A DNA stretch of 64,000 nucleotides from Brevibacillus invocatus. GTDB taxonomy: Bacteria > Bacillota > Bacilli > Brevibacillales > Brevibacillaceae. The notes beneath the pieces were generated by a model, which had not been told where the DNA came from, made no database searches, and saw only the letters and a program-made list of their open reading frames with translations. The DNA lies in assembly GCF_003710915.1 (NCBI RefSeq), contig NZ_RHHR01000019.1, forward strand, positions 1 through 64,000, written 5' to 3'. Shown here one piece after another: positions 34,786-44,064 of this stretch (positions are counted from its first letter, which is position 1; every line of letters begins with the position of its first letter). A program made the position numbers and the translations under genes.

Positions 34786-36498
34786 TCACCATTTGAATTG
34801 CTGAATCGACTCTTGCAAATCCTGAGCCAGTTCATTGAGATCCGCACTGGAACGTGCGATTTCTTGAACGGATTCCAGCTGTTCATTGGCATGGCCTGAG
34901 ACGTTTTGCGTATGGTTGGCGGCTTCTGCAGCCAAAATGTTCATTTCGTCCATGGAGGATGCCACTTGCTGCACACTTGCCGACATTTGCTCCGTCGCTG
35001 CCGATACTTCCTGAATCTGCTCGGCTACCACTTGTGACGAGGCCACGATTCGATGGAAGGTCTCGCCTGCTTCCTGTACGATTGCAGTACCTTTCTGCGC
35101 CTCGACAGTACCGTCGTTCATAACGGTTACCACATGTGTTGTCTCTTGTTGAATTTCCGTGATCAGGCGAGCAATTTCTCGGGCCGACTCGTCCGATTGC
35201 TCAGCCAGCTTGCGCACCTCGTCTGCTACAACAGCAAAACCTCGACCGTGCTCGCCTGCCCGTGCTGCCTCGATCGCCGCATTCAAGGCCAAGAGATTGG
35301 TCTGAGAAGCGATTCCCGTGATTACGTCTACGATTTGACCAATCGCCTCTGAACGTACACCCAGCTCGTGCACCAGCTGTGCAGCCTGATTGACGGATGT
35401 GGAGATCGACTCCATCTGCTGGATGGCGGATTGAATATGCTCATTACCTTGCTGTGCTTCATCCGCTGCTTGGATGGAAGACTCAGAAACCGCACTGGCT
35501 GTATCCGCAATGCGTTGAATAGCGATAGACATTTCCTCCATGACACGTACGCTTTCTTGTGTGCGCTGGGTTTGCACCTCGGAGGAGCTGGCAATCTGTT
35601 GAACACTGCCCAGCGAACGTTCTGTCGCATGCGCGGATTGCTCAGCGTTGGCTGACAATTGGGCTGAGGAAGCAGCTACCTGCTCTCCTGCAACCTTCAC
35701 CTGTTCGATCAGGGATCGCAAATTGATGACCAAGCCGTTGAACGCCACTCCCAGCTTTCCTACTTCATCCCGCCCGATATGGGTAACTTGCTCGACAGAA
35801 AGATCTCCTTGAGCCAACAGCTCCATCTTCTGAGATACAGCCCTCAGCGGGGTGCTGATCATTCTGGCAATACCAGCACCCAGCGCGATGGCGAGGATCA
35901 AAGCTACCGCTTCGATAATCAACAGCAGCAGAATGGTTTGCTCGGCTTGCTTTGCATACTCGGTTTGCATCTGATCAGCTTGGTCTGAAAGGTAGTTAGC
36001 CCAAGACAGCTGCTCATCATTGATCCAGTTCAGTGTCTTGTCGGTTGCCCGATAAAAGGTGTAGGCCGTGTCTACCTTCCCATCTTCAACCATGCTGACC
36101 ACGTCTACCAGATCACTTCGATATTGCGTGACCAGACTTTGAAGCATCTGAACCTTTTTCTGCTCTTCCTCATCCAGGTTTGACAGCTGCAAATTCTCGA
36201 ACAGCTGCATGGCATTTAGGTTCCGCGCTTCCAATTCAGATTTGTAGCCCTCTAAAAAGTCAGGTACGGGATTCAGGATCATTTTGTACACGAGGCTGTC
36301 AATCGCTCGCATCTCTTGACGCCAGTCGTTAATCCATTTTACAGGCAGCAATTGATCCTCATACATCGCTTCCAATTGTTCACTGGAAGACTTTAGCGAG
36401 ATGTACCCCATCCCGCCTACAATCGTCATAAAAACGGAAAATGAGATGATTAGGACAACCATTTTGCCACGGGTACTTAAGTTGCGAATGATGCTCAT
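34786..36498 (-). CDS. Methyl-accepting chemotaxis protein, 570 aa
   Basis: Transmembrane receptor with helix 1 (about 13-33), a four-helix-bundle-type extracytoplasmic sensor rich in Glu/Gln (DUF/4HB_MCP-like, about 35-185), helix 2 (about 190-210), a HAMP domain, and a signalling domain with the conserved tip [48 protein letters not shown] precedes the ATG at 36498; the frame extends 204 nt upstream without ribosome sites. Monocistronic. Ligand unknown. Confidence 0.93.
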   Translation of the reverse strand: MSIIRNLSTRGKMVVLIISFSVFMTIVGGMGYISLKSSSEQLEAMYEDQLLPVKWINDWRQEMRAIDSLVYKMILNPVPDFLEGYKSELEARNLNAMQLFENLQLSNLDEEEQKKVQMLQSLVTQYRSDLVDVVSMVEDGKVDTAYTFYRATDKTLNWINDEQLSWANYLSDQADQMQTEYAKQAEQTILLLLIIEAVALILAIALGAGIARMISTPLRAVSQKMELLAQGDLSVEQVTHIGRDEVGKLGVAFNGLVINLRSLIEQVKVAGEQVAASSAQLSANAEQSAHATERSLGSVQQIASSSEVQTQRTQESVRVMEEMSIAIQRIADTASAVSESSIQAADEAQQGNEHIQSAIQQMESISTSVNQAAQLVHELGVRSEAIGQIVDVITGIASQTNLLALNAAIEAARAGEHGRGFAVVADEVRKLAEQSDESAREIARLITEIQQETTHVVTVMNDGTVEAQKGTAIVQEAGETFHRIVASSQVVAEQIQEVSAATEQMSASVQQVASSMDEMNILAAEAANHTQNVSGHANEQLESVQEIARSSADLNELAQDLQESIQQFKW

Positions 36499-36734
36499 CG
36501 TTCTTACCCTTCTTTCCTTGTGAAAATAACCATTAAGAGTTGAATATTGTCTAATCTTACCAAGTAAATCCGCTACAGTCGACAAAAAAGGTGGGAAGAA
36601 CTTCAAATAGCGGTGTGTTACTAGGCTCATAATGGTTTTTTCCCTTTTCATTATGAAACGAAACCTACAATCATGCTCCGATATCCTCCATTGATTATCC
36701 ATGGCAGGCTCCTTCGAACTTCATCAAACATCTG

Positions 36735-37022
36735 TCATGACAACTTTAATTCCATAAATCTCGTTCCCTGGATTGGATTAAATACATAAGGCTCAATTTC
36801 ATAGAATCCAAATGCGCGATACAGATCCTGAGCTTTGGTCATCGTAGGCAGTGTATCGAGTCTCATATAGGCCTTTTGCCGATTTGATACCCCCGAAATG
36901 CTTCTCGAACATAGAGTCGTTTCATTTCACATATTCCTTCTTCAATCTTGCGAAGTGCAATACATCCTGCTGCCTTCCCATCCACGACTGCGAATAACGG
37001 CTTTGATCTTCACGCTTTCCAT
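36735..37022 (-). pseudogene. Decayed GNAT acetyltransferase
   Basis: A good ribosome site (GGGAGG) and ATG at 37022 begin MESVKIKA, after which the frame shifts to [21 protein letters not shown] and [18 protein letters not shown], the acetyl-CoA-binding core. A second break and a deletion lead to [27 protein letters not shown] and MELKLS before the stop at 36735. The N-terminal third and the helix after QIGK are missing. The 236 bp between it and the chemoreceptor start hold nothing else I can identify. Confidence 0.85.
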
Positions 37023-37064
37023 CTGGGCACACCTCCCTCGGCTCTTACATGGGTACAACTGAGC

Positions 37065-37090
37065 AAAAAACGATCCTCTATCAGGATCGC
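37065..37090 (-). terminator. Rho-independent terminator of the TPR gene
   Basis: The minus strand has CGATCCT GATAG AGGATCG followed by TTTTTT, starting inside the end of the coding sequence region. Confidence 0.85.
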
Positions 37091-37100
37091 TTGAGACATC

Positions 37101-37775
37101 TTACAGCTTTGATTTTATCCATGCCATCAACGCCCATCGTCTTTCCTGACGACGTTTGTAGGATGGCAGGCCACGATAGACTTCGACTGCCTCCCGGTAA
37201 GCTTGCTTGGCTTTTTCTTTCTGGTGAAGCTCGGTATACATGTCTCCTAGTTTGAAGTAGACCTCGCATGACGACATGTTCATCATAGCCAGTTCTTCCA
37301 AACTCGCGAGTGCCTTTTCCAACTGCTGCTGCTTCGAATAGGCCTCTGCCAGTCTCAGATAAGGCTCTCCGTACTTGACCCGTGGATTCGCCTTCAATGC
37401 TTGCTCAATCAACTGCTGACCTTCTTCCATACGGCCCAGCTTCAGGTAACAGATCCCTTTGTCGCACACGTATTCAGGAGAATCCTGCATGACCGTTGTA
37501 ATGCCCTCCAAATAGGATAACGCATCTGCATACTGCCGTTTTTCCATAAGCAAGCGCGCAGCCTCCAATTTTGCAGAGGTGTCATGCGGATTAAGACGTA
37601 TCTGGTTCTTCAGCAATGATAATCGGCGCCATCTCCGATAGGGCTTGGTGATGTCAGGAAGCAGCCGAACAAAGCGAAGATCTAGCACGTACAACAGCAA
37701 TAATATGATGATCAGCGCAACAAAAGGACTTCCAGTCAGCCACCAGAAGATCGAAAAAATAATCATTTTCCCCAA
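37101..37775 (-). CDS. Membrane-anchored TPR-repeat protein, about 224 aa
   Basis: One N-terminal membrane helix (FVALIIILLLLYVLDL) is followed by at least four TPR units (NPHDTSAKLEAARLLMEKRQYADALSYLEG, PEYVCDKGICYLKLGRMEEGQQLIEQAL, EPYLRLAEAYSKQQQLEKALASLEEL, EVYFKLGDMYTELHQKEKAKQAYREAV). A scaffold role is likely, partner unknown. The promoter just upstream would place the transcript start about 6 nt from the ATG at 37799, so I favour TTG at 37775, which GAGGG precedes by 7 nt. ATGs at 37799 and 37766 remain possible. Confidence 0.85.
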   Translation of the reverse strand: MGKMIIFSIFWWLTGSPFVALIIILLLLYVLDLRFVRLLPDITKPYRRWRRLSLLKNQIRLNPHDTSAKLEAARLLMEKRQYADALSYLEGITTVMQDSPEYVCDKGICYLKLGRMEEGQQLIEQALKANPRVKYGEPYLRLAEAYSKQQQLEKALASLEELAMMNMSSCEVYFKLGDMYTELHQKEKAKQAYREAVEVYRGLPSYKRRQERRWALMAWIKSKL

Positions 37776-37811
37776 TGGTTTTCCCTCAATCCTTGGCATT
37801 TTTTCTTTCTA

Positions 37812-37841
37812 ACTATAAGAGTTATTCAGAAGAATTGTCAA
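37812..37841 (-). promoter_or_regulatory. SigA-type promoter of the TPR gene
   Basis: TTGACA (37841-37836) and TATAGT (37817-37812) on the minus strand, spaced by 18 nt. Close to consensus and directly before the TPR gene. Confidence 0.7.
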
Positions 37842-37932
37842 ATATTTCAATATGGAGATAAACCATAGGGAGTCAATAAAAAGAATGAGCAACACAAAGA
37901 GATGCCACCCTCCTCGTATTACTCATTCTCTT

Positions 37933-38829
37933 TCATTCACCTATTTGCATCTGATGACTGGAAAACTTCTTACCCATCTTCCCTTGCAGAAAACGCGCAG
38001 CTTCCAGCATTTTCGTCGATTCGATTCCCGTCGTCATACCCATTCCATGAAGCATGTACAGCAAATCCTCGGTAGCCATATTGCCCGAAGCTCCAGGAGC
38101 ATATGGACAGCCACCCAAGCCACCTACAGCACTGTCAAAGGTGGAAATCCCCATTTCGACCGAGACCAGTGTATTGGCCAAGGCCATCCCGTAGGTATTG
38201 TGAAAATGCATGGCAAGCCTTTCGGCAGGAAAACGTTTGAGCAGGACTTCCAGCACTTCTTGGACCTGTCTCGGATGAGCAATGCCGATGGTATCCCCTA
38301 GCGAGATTTCTTGTATTCCCATCTCCAGCAGGTTTTCAGCCACGCGAATCACAGCATCGATCTTTACATTTCCCTCGTACGGGCATCCAAAAACAGTCGA
38401 GATGTACCCGCGAACTGTTTTTTGGGCAGCCAGCGCAGCTTGTGCCGTTTCCTTTAAGATGGGGAAGGTATCTTCGATGGATTTGTTTATGTTTTTTTGG
38501 TTATGTGTTTCACTCGCGGACATGAACACAGCGGCGTCATCTATATTCGCCAGCAAGGCTCTCTCCAGCCCTCTGGCATTTGGAACAAGCGCTCCATAGG
38601 TTACCCCCGGAGCCCGCTCGATGCCTTGCGCGACTTCTACGGCGTCTGACAATGCGGGTATCCATTTGGGATGCACAAAAGAAGTAATCTCGATGTAGCT
38701 GACACCGGTACGAGAGAGTTGATTGATCCAGGCAATTTTGTCAGCAGTCGGTACAAAAACCGATTCATTCTGCAAACCGTCACGCGGACCGACTTCTTTG
38801 ACCGTTATCTTTCTCGATGAGATATCCAT
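37933..38829 (-). CDS. mvaB: Hydroxymethylglutaryl-CoA lyase, 298 aa
   Basis: DRE-TIM metallolyase. VGPRDGLQNE (13-22) carries the catalytic Arg and metal-binding Asp; HFHNTYGMALAN supplies the metal His pair, and VGGLGGCPYAPGASGNMATED contains the catalytic Cys loop. It cleaves HMG-CoA to acetyl-CoA and acetoacetate, the last step of leucine breakdown. GGGAG precedes the ATG, 5 nt after the TctA-like gene, so it is co-transcribed with a transporter rather than with leucine-degradation genes. Confidence 0.93.
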   Translation of the reverse strand: MDISSRKITVKEVGPRDGLQNESVFVPTADKIAWINQLSRTGVSYIEITSFVHPKWIPALSDAVEVAQGIERAPGVTYGALVPNARGLERALLANIDDAAVFMSASETHNQKNINKSIEDTFPILKETAQAALAAQKTVRGYISTVFGCPYEGNVKIDAVIRVAENLLEMGIQEISLGDTIGIAHPRQVQEVLEVLLKRFPAERLAMHFHNTYGMALANTLVSVEMGISTFDSAVGGLGGCPYAPGASGNMATEDLLYMLHGMGMTTGIESTKMLEAARFLQGKMGKKFSSHQMQIGE

Positions 38830-38834
38830 TCGGC

Positions 38835-39869
38835 TTACGCTCCCAGTAATGTTGTCATCATATACGTCGATCCATAGAAAATCATGAACTGCACACCTGC
38901 TCCTACACCCAATACACGGTTGAGCAAGCCACCTAAGGTTGCGACAGTCAGAGCGAGCATGACACCCACCAGCTGCGCTTCATGGAAAGCAAGCAGGCAA
39001 GCCAAACCGACGAACATTCCGACGATGGCTTCTTGGCTGATATTTTTCATGACAAACACAGTAGCTGTTCGCGCGTAATTCATGGCAAAAGGATACGCGA
39101 TCGCAGTCGCAATAACCAAACCGATCAATCCGTACAAGAAGAAGTCCCAAGGTGTCAGCAGGTTGTGCAGATTGTTGACCGGATCACTGGTAAAGACAGG
39201 CGGTGCATTAAACAACGGTGCAGCAGGTCCCAGAGCAACAGGACTGAGCGGAATACCGAAAGCCAACAACGGAATGATCGCTTCCGCAATATAAGTGGAC
39301 TCAGTGACACCATTCATTGCTGCCAGACTGGAAGTCGATTTCTTATACACGCCTTTATTTCGCGAGCCGACGATTTCCCCCATCAGGGAGGTCATCCCGA
39401 CTGGACTGAATGCAAACGTCAACGAAGAGATAAAGGAAGTGATCGATGTATGCGCGGTTTGTCTGCCCGTCAGTACCCGGAATGGATTCGGGAAAAAGCC
39501 CTTCCACGCACGTACCTCTGGTGCAAGATGATACTCTTTTGGCGAGCTGCGGATGAGTCCGCCTCTTGCACTGGAAGACATGGAAAGCAGCAGATCATAG
39601 AACATCGGGCCGATCGCGATTCCTAGGAAGAAGCTGATGCTCAAGTGCTTTTCCACGATCTGAAAGCTGAACTGGTCCAAGCTTTTAATAAAGAAGGCAA
39701 ACGGAATGATCATTGCAATGCTGACCCATTTCCCCTTGGAGAAGTAAGCAATCAACACAGCAGCGAGGGTGAAGATCAATCCCGAAGCAGATTTGAAAAA
39801 GTCTGCGAATTGACCAAGGCGTTCCTGTGGTGTTTTGCGATAAAATCCTGATATTCTCGTCGTTGTCAT
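38835..39869 (-). CDS. Short TctA-like membrane transporter, 344 aa
   Basis: Membrane protein with about 9 hydrophobic segments. NGVTESTYIAEAIIPLLAFGIPLSPVALGPAAPLF matches the second TctA signature (GGAMVPLLTLGIPGSG type), and TFAFSPVGMTSLMGEIVGSRNKGVYKKSTSSLAAM precedes it. At 344 residues it lacks the first TctA signature region (normal length about 500). AGGAGAAATCACG before the ATG shows a proper start, so it looks like a genuine short form rather than a fragment, but truncation cannot be excluded. No TctB or TctC partner is adjacent. It forms an operon with HMG-CoA lyase; a cre-like site lies upstream. Confidence 0.75.
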   Translation of the reverse strand: MTTTRISGFYRKTPQERLGQFADFFKSASGLIFTLAAVLIAYFSKGKWVSIAMIIPFAFFIKSLDQFSFQIVEKHLSISFFLGIAIGPMFYDLLLSMSSSARGGLIRSSPKEYHLAPEVRAWKGFFPNPFRVLTGRQTAHTSITSFISSLTFAFSPVGMTSLMGEIVGSRNKGVYKKSTSSLAAMNGVTESTYIAEAIIPLLAFGIPLSPVALGPAAPLFNAPPVFTSDPVNNLHNLLTPWDFFLYGLIGLVIATAIAYPFAMNYARTATVFVMKNISQEAIVGMFVGLACLLAFHEAQLVGVMLALTVATLGGLLNRVLGVGAGVQFMIFYGSTYMMTTLLGA

Positions 39870-39932
39870 CGTGATTTCTCCTACTCTATCTGTCTTTTCT
39901 TTCCTTGTCTCTATTGCTTACGATCCGCCCAA

Positions 39933-39946
39933 AAATAGCGCTTACA
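39933..39946 (-). promoter_or_regulatory. Candidate cre-like site before the TctA-like/HMG-CoA lyase operon
   Basis: On the minus strand TGTAAGCGCTATTT agrees with the cre consensus in the first 12 positions and differs in the last two. It lies 64-77 nt upstream of the start codon. Confidence 0.4.
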
Positions 39947-40073
39947 AAGAAAGGATCACCCCAGTCACCTTGGTTTCATGTGATTCAACTTTGTTGAATG
40001 AACTTATACTACTACACGAATTGCTTTGTGTAAATGGGGTATTATTCGTAATATTCAGGTCGCATGCAGAAAA

Positions 40074-40119
40074 CGCAAAAAGCCAGCCTAAAACATCACG
40101 TTTTAGAACTGGCTTTTTG
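40074..40119 (-). terminator. Bidirectional-looking terminator after the XRE-cupin gene
   Basis: AAAAAGCCAG and CTGGCTTTTT pair perfectly around a loop containing a second stem (TAAAAC/GTTTTA). It lies between the regulator and the downstream permease operon, so the regulator is transcribed on its own. Confidence 0.85.
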
Positions 40120-40148
40120 GCTAATAAGGCGCACAGAGAAACTAGCCT

Positions 40149-40727
40149 TTAGCTGGACGGTTGAATAAAGATGGATAACACTTTTGCTTCCTGTTCATTG
40201 AACGGAAGAAAGATATGCGGCTTCATACCTGAGAAATACGCAGTGTCCCCTTCTCCCATGACATGCCTTTCCCCATCGTAAAACAGAATGATGGTCCCAC
40301 TCACGATGTAGATAAACTCCTCTTCAGGATGCGTAAAAGGCTCCGTCACCGTCATATCCGGTGGAACTGTGACCAGCACGGGCTCGATTTTGCTGAATCT
40401 GGAGCGATTTGCCAATATTTCATACAAATACCCCATTTCCTTGCTTCCCATCTTCATCGTCCGCTTCGACAACGGCGACAGCACAAGATGTTCATCCCGA
40501 TTTTCTTCCAAGAACCAGGCCAACGGGGTATCCAGATGCTCTGCAATTTTGGACAAGGTCGCTACCGCTGAAGCCGTTTGTCCATTCTCAATTTTGGACA
40601 AGAGACTTTTGGTAAAGCCGCAGCGATCCGCCAATTCTTGTTGTGTAAACCCTTTGCCTAATCTTGCTTTCCTAATTCGCTTACCAATTTCCGACAATTC
40701 GATGCCAAACAACCCCTTATCATTCAT
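40149..40727 (-). CDS. XRE-family regulator with C-terminal cupin, 192 aa
   Basis: N-terminal XRE HTH (GKRIRKARLGKGFTQQELADRCGFTKSLLSKIENGQ) and C-terminal cupin (PEEEFIYIVSGTIILFYDGERHVMGEGDTAYFSGMKPHIFLPF), a common small-ligand-responsive repressor layout of the PuuR type. The likely target is the permease/HMG-CoA lyase operon directly downstream, separated by a terminator. The start is uncertain: ATG at 40727 is used, with upstream AATGCAGGA only a weak ribosome site. Confidence 0.87.
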   Translation of the reverse strand: MNDKGLFGIELSEIGKRIRKARLGKGFTQQELADRCGFTKSLLSKIENGQTASAVATLSKIAEHLDTPLAWFLEENRDEHLVLSPLSKRTMKMGSKEMGYLYEILANRSRFSKIEPVLVTVPPDMTVTEPFTHPEEEFIYIVSGTIILFYDGERHVMGEGDTAYFSGMKPHIFLPFNEQEAKVLSIFIQPSS

Positions 40728-40810
40728 TCCTGCATTGATTATAGCGATTGATAAATAAATGATCAACAGAGTTGAATACCATTCACCTCTTCAGCTACCA
40801 TTCACTGCAG

Positions 40811-41737
40811 CTACACCTTATTGTCTGCTGGAGTGGTTGCCCGTTTCTTGCTCCATAGTTGCTGTAGACTATTCAGGTTGATCAGCACGATTCCGATGAC
40901 AATCGCGATTCCCCCTAGCAGCGATAGGAATGAAATCGGCTCATGATAGAGAACGGCTCCCAGACACAGTGCAATCAATGGTGAGACATACAGCCAGGTG
41001 GCTGGAAATACTGGATTGGTTTTCGCGACCAGCCAATAGAAGATGCTATGCCCCATCATGGAGCCAACGATGATCAAGTAGAAAAGCGACAGGAGGGCAT
41101 TTGGAGCCAACATCGAAGCCATGTGGACATCTTCGGTGATCAACGATAATACAAGAAGCATCGCCCCTCCATACATCATCTGTGCGGCATTCAGTGTGAT
41201 CGGCGATACTTCCTGAAATTGTTGTGCCACACGACGGGAGTATACGGTCCCGGCCGCAAAAAAGATTTGACCAAATAAAATCACGGTGCAGCCTGCAATC
41301 CAAAGCATGCTAAATGTCACCGTAACACCGGGCAAAAGCAGCAAGATGACACCGGCAAGCCCGATGAAGCAGCCTGCCCAGGATAGAGTAGACAGCATTT
41401 GACGTGAAATACCGGATTGAAGCAGTAGAATGATCAGTGGAGCCGTCGCGGACAGGACAGCCGCGATCCCAGAGCTTACATACTGCTCTCCCCAATACAG
41501 GCTGGCAAACACCCCAAAAGTCAGCCCCATTCCAGTCAGGAACATTTCTTTGCGTAGCAGAATGGATACAGTTGCCCTTCCCTTCCACGCCATAATAATA
41601 AACAGGATAACCCCTGCGAGGAAAAATCGAATGCCTGCCGAGAAAAATGGGGATGCACCCGCATCTATACCCACTTTGATAGCCAAAAACGTCGTGCCGA
41701 AAATCATGCACATCAGGAAATATTGGAACAAAATCAT
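40811..41737 (-). CDS. EamA/DMT-family exporter, 308 aa
   Basis: Ten-helix drug/metabolite transporter with two EamA repeats (ending near residues 140 and 290); typical features include GTTFLAIKVGIDAGASPFFSAGIRF at the start and GAVLYHEPISFLSLLGGIAIVIGIVLI at the end. Such proteins usually export amino acids or metabolites. AAAGGAGGAGTAAGC precedes the ATG. It is divergent from a MocR-type regulator, a frequent pairing in which the regulator senses an amine or vitamin B6 signal and switches on the exporter. Confidence 0.92.
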   Translation of the reverse strand: MILFQYFLMCMIFGTTFLAIKVGIDAGASPFFSAGIRFFLAGVILFIIMAWKGRATVSILLRKEMFLTGMGLTFGVFASLYWGEQYVSSGIAAVLSATAPLIILLLQSGISRQMLSTLSWAGCFIGLAGVILLLLPGVTVTFSMLWIAGCTVILFGQIFFAAGTVYSRRVAQQFQEVSPITLNAAQMMYGGAMLLVLSLITEDVHMASMLAPNALLSLFYLIIVGSMMGHSIFYWLVAKTNPVFPATWLYVSPLIALCLGAVLYHEPISFLSLLGGIAIVIGIVLINLNSLQQLWSKKRATTPADNKV

Positions 41738-41775
41738 GCTTACTCCTCCTTTTTTCCATCATAATCAGAAGGAAA

Positions 41776-41822
41776 TAGAACAGTTGTGTCCAAACAGAAC
41801 AGATAATGGCATCGATGTTCTA
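41776..41822. promoter_or_regulatory. Repeated AGAACA half-sites between exporter and MocR genes
   Basis: AGAACAG occurs at 41777-41783 and again at 41796-41802 in the same orientation (19 bp apart), and its inverse TGTTCTA at 41816-41822. Direct plus inverted half-sites in a divergent intergenic region are the usual form of MocR/PdxR operators. Confidence 0.6.
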
Positions 41823-41847
41823 TATTTGAAGAAGGGGGGGAGCTTGC

Positions 41848-43278
41848 ATGAGACGAAAAATCCTGTCCAACATCCATTCCGATAAGCTTTTCGAACAAAT
41901 CTATGACTATCTTCTGGAGCGAATCCGCCGGGGAGAATGGCAAGCACACGAGAAGCTTCCTTCCGTTCGAACGCTGGCCACAGAATTCAATGTGCATCGG
42001 TTAACCGTCTTTAAAGCATACCAATTGCTAAAAGAAAATCGTTATGTGTACGTAAAGGACAAATCCGGCTATTACGTGCAACCGAGCGGCTTGCTGTCCA
42101 TGAATACACTGCATGATCCGATTGTTTCTGCCTACGTACACGACAGCCATCTCTCCGAAATCCATCAGGTTGAGGCAGCCTTTCAATTTTCCAAAGCCTT
42201 GCTCGACCCTAATCTATTGCCAAACCTCTATTTTTCCGAATACGTGAAGAAAGTGTTTGACCTTTATCCGAAAGTACTGGGCACCTACTCTACCACACAG
42301 GGAGATCAGGAGCTTCGAGAAGCTCTTTGCCGTTATTTTGCCAAGCACTATCACTTCTACGTGTCTGCGGAAGAACTATTGATCACATCCGGCTCCCAAG
42401 AGGCGATTGATTTGGTCGCCAGAGTCCTGATCAAACCAAGAGACGTCATTTTGATGGAGAGACCCACCTACAGCCCGGCTATTGATGTTTTCAGAAGACA
42501 GGGAGCTGTCATCGTTTCAGTCGACATCCATCCGCACGGCTATGATTTGCATCAAGTCGAAACCGCGATGAAACAATACAAGCCTCGCCTCTTTTATCTC
42601 AATCCTACCTTTCACAATCCAACGGGCTGTACCGTTCCCGCTGAGCAGCGAAAGCGTTTGGTCGAGCTTGCGGAAAAATATCATTGCTTGTTGATCGAGG
42701 ACGACCCGTACCGGGATATTTATTTTAACGAACAGCCACCCTTGCCGCTATTTTCCTATGATACGGCCGGATATGTCATTTACTTGCGCAGCTTCAGCAA
42801 ATACATTGCTCCAGGCCTTGGCATCGCTACCGTGGCTTGCCGACCATCGTTCATGAACTATTTCATCAGAGCCAAATCCTTATCCGACAGTGGTGCACCT
42901 CTGCTCAATCAAAAAATCTTTTTACACTACTTTTTTTCAGAACGGATGCAACAGCATTTGGAAAAACTACGGATTGCACTGGCTGTGCGCAAGGATATTC
43001 TGGAGGAAGAATTGTCTCTCACCGGCTGGAAATGGTCCAGCCCAACAGGCGGCTTCAATCTGTGGACCCAGTTACCTGACTCGATCCCGATGGAAGAACT
43101 GTTGACCAAGTCCATCGAACAATCCATCACCTTTGTGCCTGGATCGATCTGTGATCCGCAGAGGGAGCTCAAATCCTGGATACGAGTGAGCTACTCCTAT
43201 CTCAACGAGCAACAGTTGCGGGAGGGCTTTAAAAGACTCATCTGCCTCATTCATTCCATGTCCCATGCAGAGAAATAG
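41848..43278 (+). CDS. MocR/PdxR-type GntR regulator with aminotransferase domain, 476 aa
   Basis: N-terminal GntR winged helix (QIYDYLLERIRRGEWQAHEKLPSVRTLATEFNVHRLTVFKAYQLLKENRYVYVKDKSGYYV) is fused to a fold-type I aminotransferase domain (about 120-470). The PLP lysine is in YLRSFSKYIAPGLGIA and the conserved PTFHNPTG is present. PLP-bound domains of this type act as sensors. GGGGGGGAGCTTGC precedes the ATG. Divergent from the EamA exporter, its probable target. Confidence 0.93.
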   Translation: MRRKILSNIHSDKLFEQIYDYLLERIRRGEWQAHEKLPSVRTLATEFNVHRLTVFKAYQLLKENRYVYVKDKSGYYVQPSGLLSMNTLHDPIVSAYVHDSHLSEIHQVEAAFQFSKALLDPNLLPNLYFSEYVKKVFDLYPKVLGTYSTTQGDQELREALCRYFAKHYHFYVSAEELLITSGSQEAIDLVARVLIKPRDVILMERPTYSPAIDVFRRQGAVIVSVDIHPHGYDLHQVETAMKQYKPRLFYLNPTFHNPTGCTVPAEQRKRLVELAEKYHCLLIEDDPYRDIYFNEQPPLPLFSYDTAGYVIYLRSFSKYIAPGLGIATVACRPSFMNYFIRAKSLSDSGAPLLNQKIFLHYFFSERMQQHLEKLRIALAVRKDILEEELSLTGWKWSSPTGGFNLWTQLPDSIPMEELLTKSIEQSITFVPGSICDPQRELKSWIRVSYSYLNEQQLREGFKRLICLIHSMSHAEK

Positions 43279-43305
43279 AAGATCTTCCATCCGTTTCGGT
43301 CAAAA

Positions 43306-43355
43306 CAAAAAACCAGTCTGCCACTTGGAAGCATGAAGGGCGACCGGTTTTTTTA
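43306..43355 (+). terminator. Bidirectional terminator between convergent genes
   Basis: An A-rich arm (AAAAAACCAGTC) pairs imperfectly with GACCGGTTTTTTT around a 20-nt loop, with A/T runs on both sides. It lies between the MocR gene and the convergent ART-like gene. Confidence 0.7.
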
Positions 43356-43401
43356 TGGATGAAGTGATGTTCTTTCAAGATGAACATGCTTCCCTTTGCT
43401 C

Positions 43402-43932
43402 TCATTCAAAGCTCTGCAAATCGAGTATCGCATACAACGCAATATCCGTAATACAGGAATCGGATTGGTAGCAAATATAGTACGTCAGTTCAGGAGATAT
43501 CTCATACTGTATTCCCTGATAGCCTTTATCCAGTAAAAAAGAACGCACTTCTCCACCGGTCCACTCCAGCCATTCCTGGTAGGTCATTTTCTCCTGCAAG
43601 CCAACTAACTCCTGATTGGTATGCCTGGCAGCCAATGCATCCCGACGCAGCTCATTTTCACCGTACTGCCGATCTAATACAAACAATCGGGAAACGAGCA
43701 GCTTCTGCTGCAAGACGGCAGCCTTGTCCCATGTCGTTTCGGCATGACAGATGGCATAGTGGGCAGCTACCTCCGGATTGCTCACCAGATAGACACCCGA
43801 TCCGAAAACAGCTTTGGCACTTGCACCGTTGATAAAATGCCGCCGTTCTTCCCGGCTGTATCGCTGCGCGTCAATGACCAGCATGGCTTCCCCATGCTCT
43901 ACGCCTCGAAAGACCACTTTCATCTTACTCAT
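43402..43932 (-). CDS. Orphan protein with ADP-ribosyltransferase-like fold, 176 aa
   Basis: Not assigned to a named family. Its motifs line up with the ADP-ribosyltransferase fold: VVFRGVEHG as the first strand (position of the His or Arg that holds NAD), FGSGVYLVSNPEVAAHYA as the G-x-G-[IV]-Y-x-[ST]-x(3)-A-x(2)-Y element of the second strand/helix, and near the end LLDKGYQGIQYEISPELTYYICYQSDSCITDI, like the GYDGI...EYIVFDPSQI end of ART-polyvalent domains. AGGAGAATTGAA precedes the ATG at 43932. It stands alone, convergent to the MocR gene, with no evident antitoxin or secretion signal. A non-catalytic use of the fold is possible. Confidence 0.55.
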   Translation of the reverse strand: MSKMKVVFRGVEHGEAMLVIDAQRYSREERRHFINGASAKAVFGSGVYLVSNPEVAAHYAICHAETTWDKAAVLQQKLLVSRLFVLDRQYGENELRRDALAARHTNQELVGLQEKMTYQEWLEWTGGEVRSFLLDKGYQGIQYEISPELTYYICYQSDSCITDIALYAILDLQSFE

Positions 43933-44064
43933 TTCAATTCTCCTCACGTACCCTTGGCTTATGCTTAGAAAACTTGGCTTCGCCAAGCTTTTGGTCGAGC
44001 CTTAGTTGCTCTTTCCTAGCTTCCTCTACTCTTTTAGCGCTTTAGCGCAGTTAAACTTTCTGAT

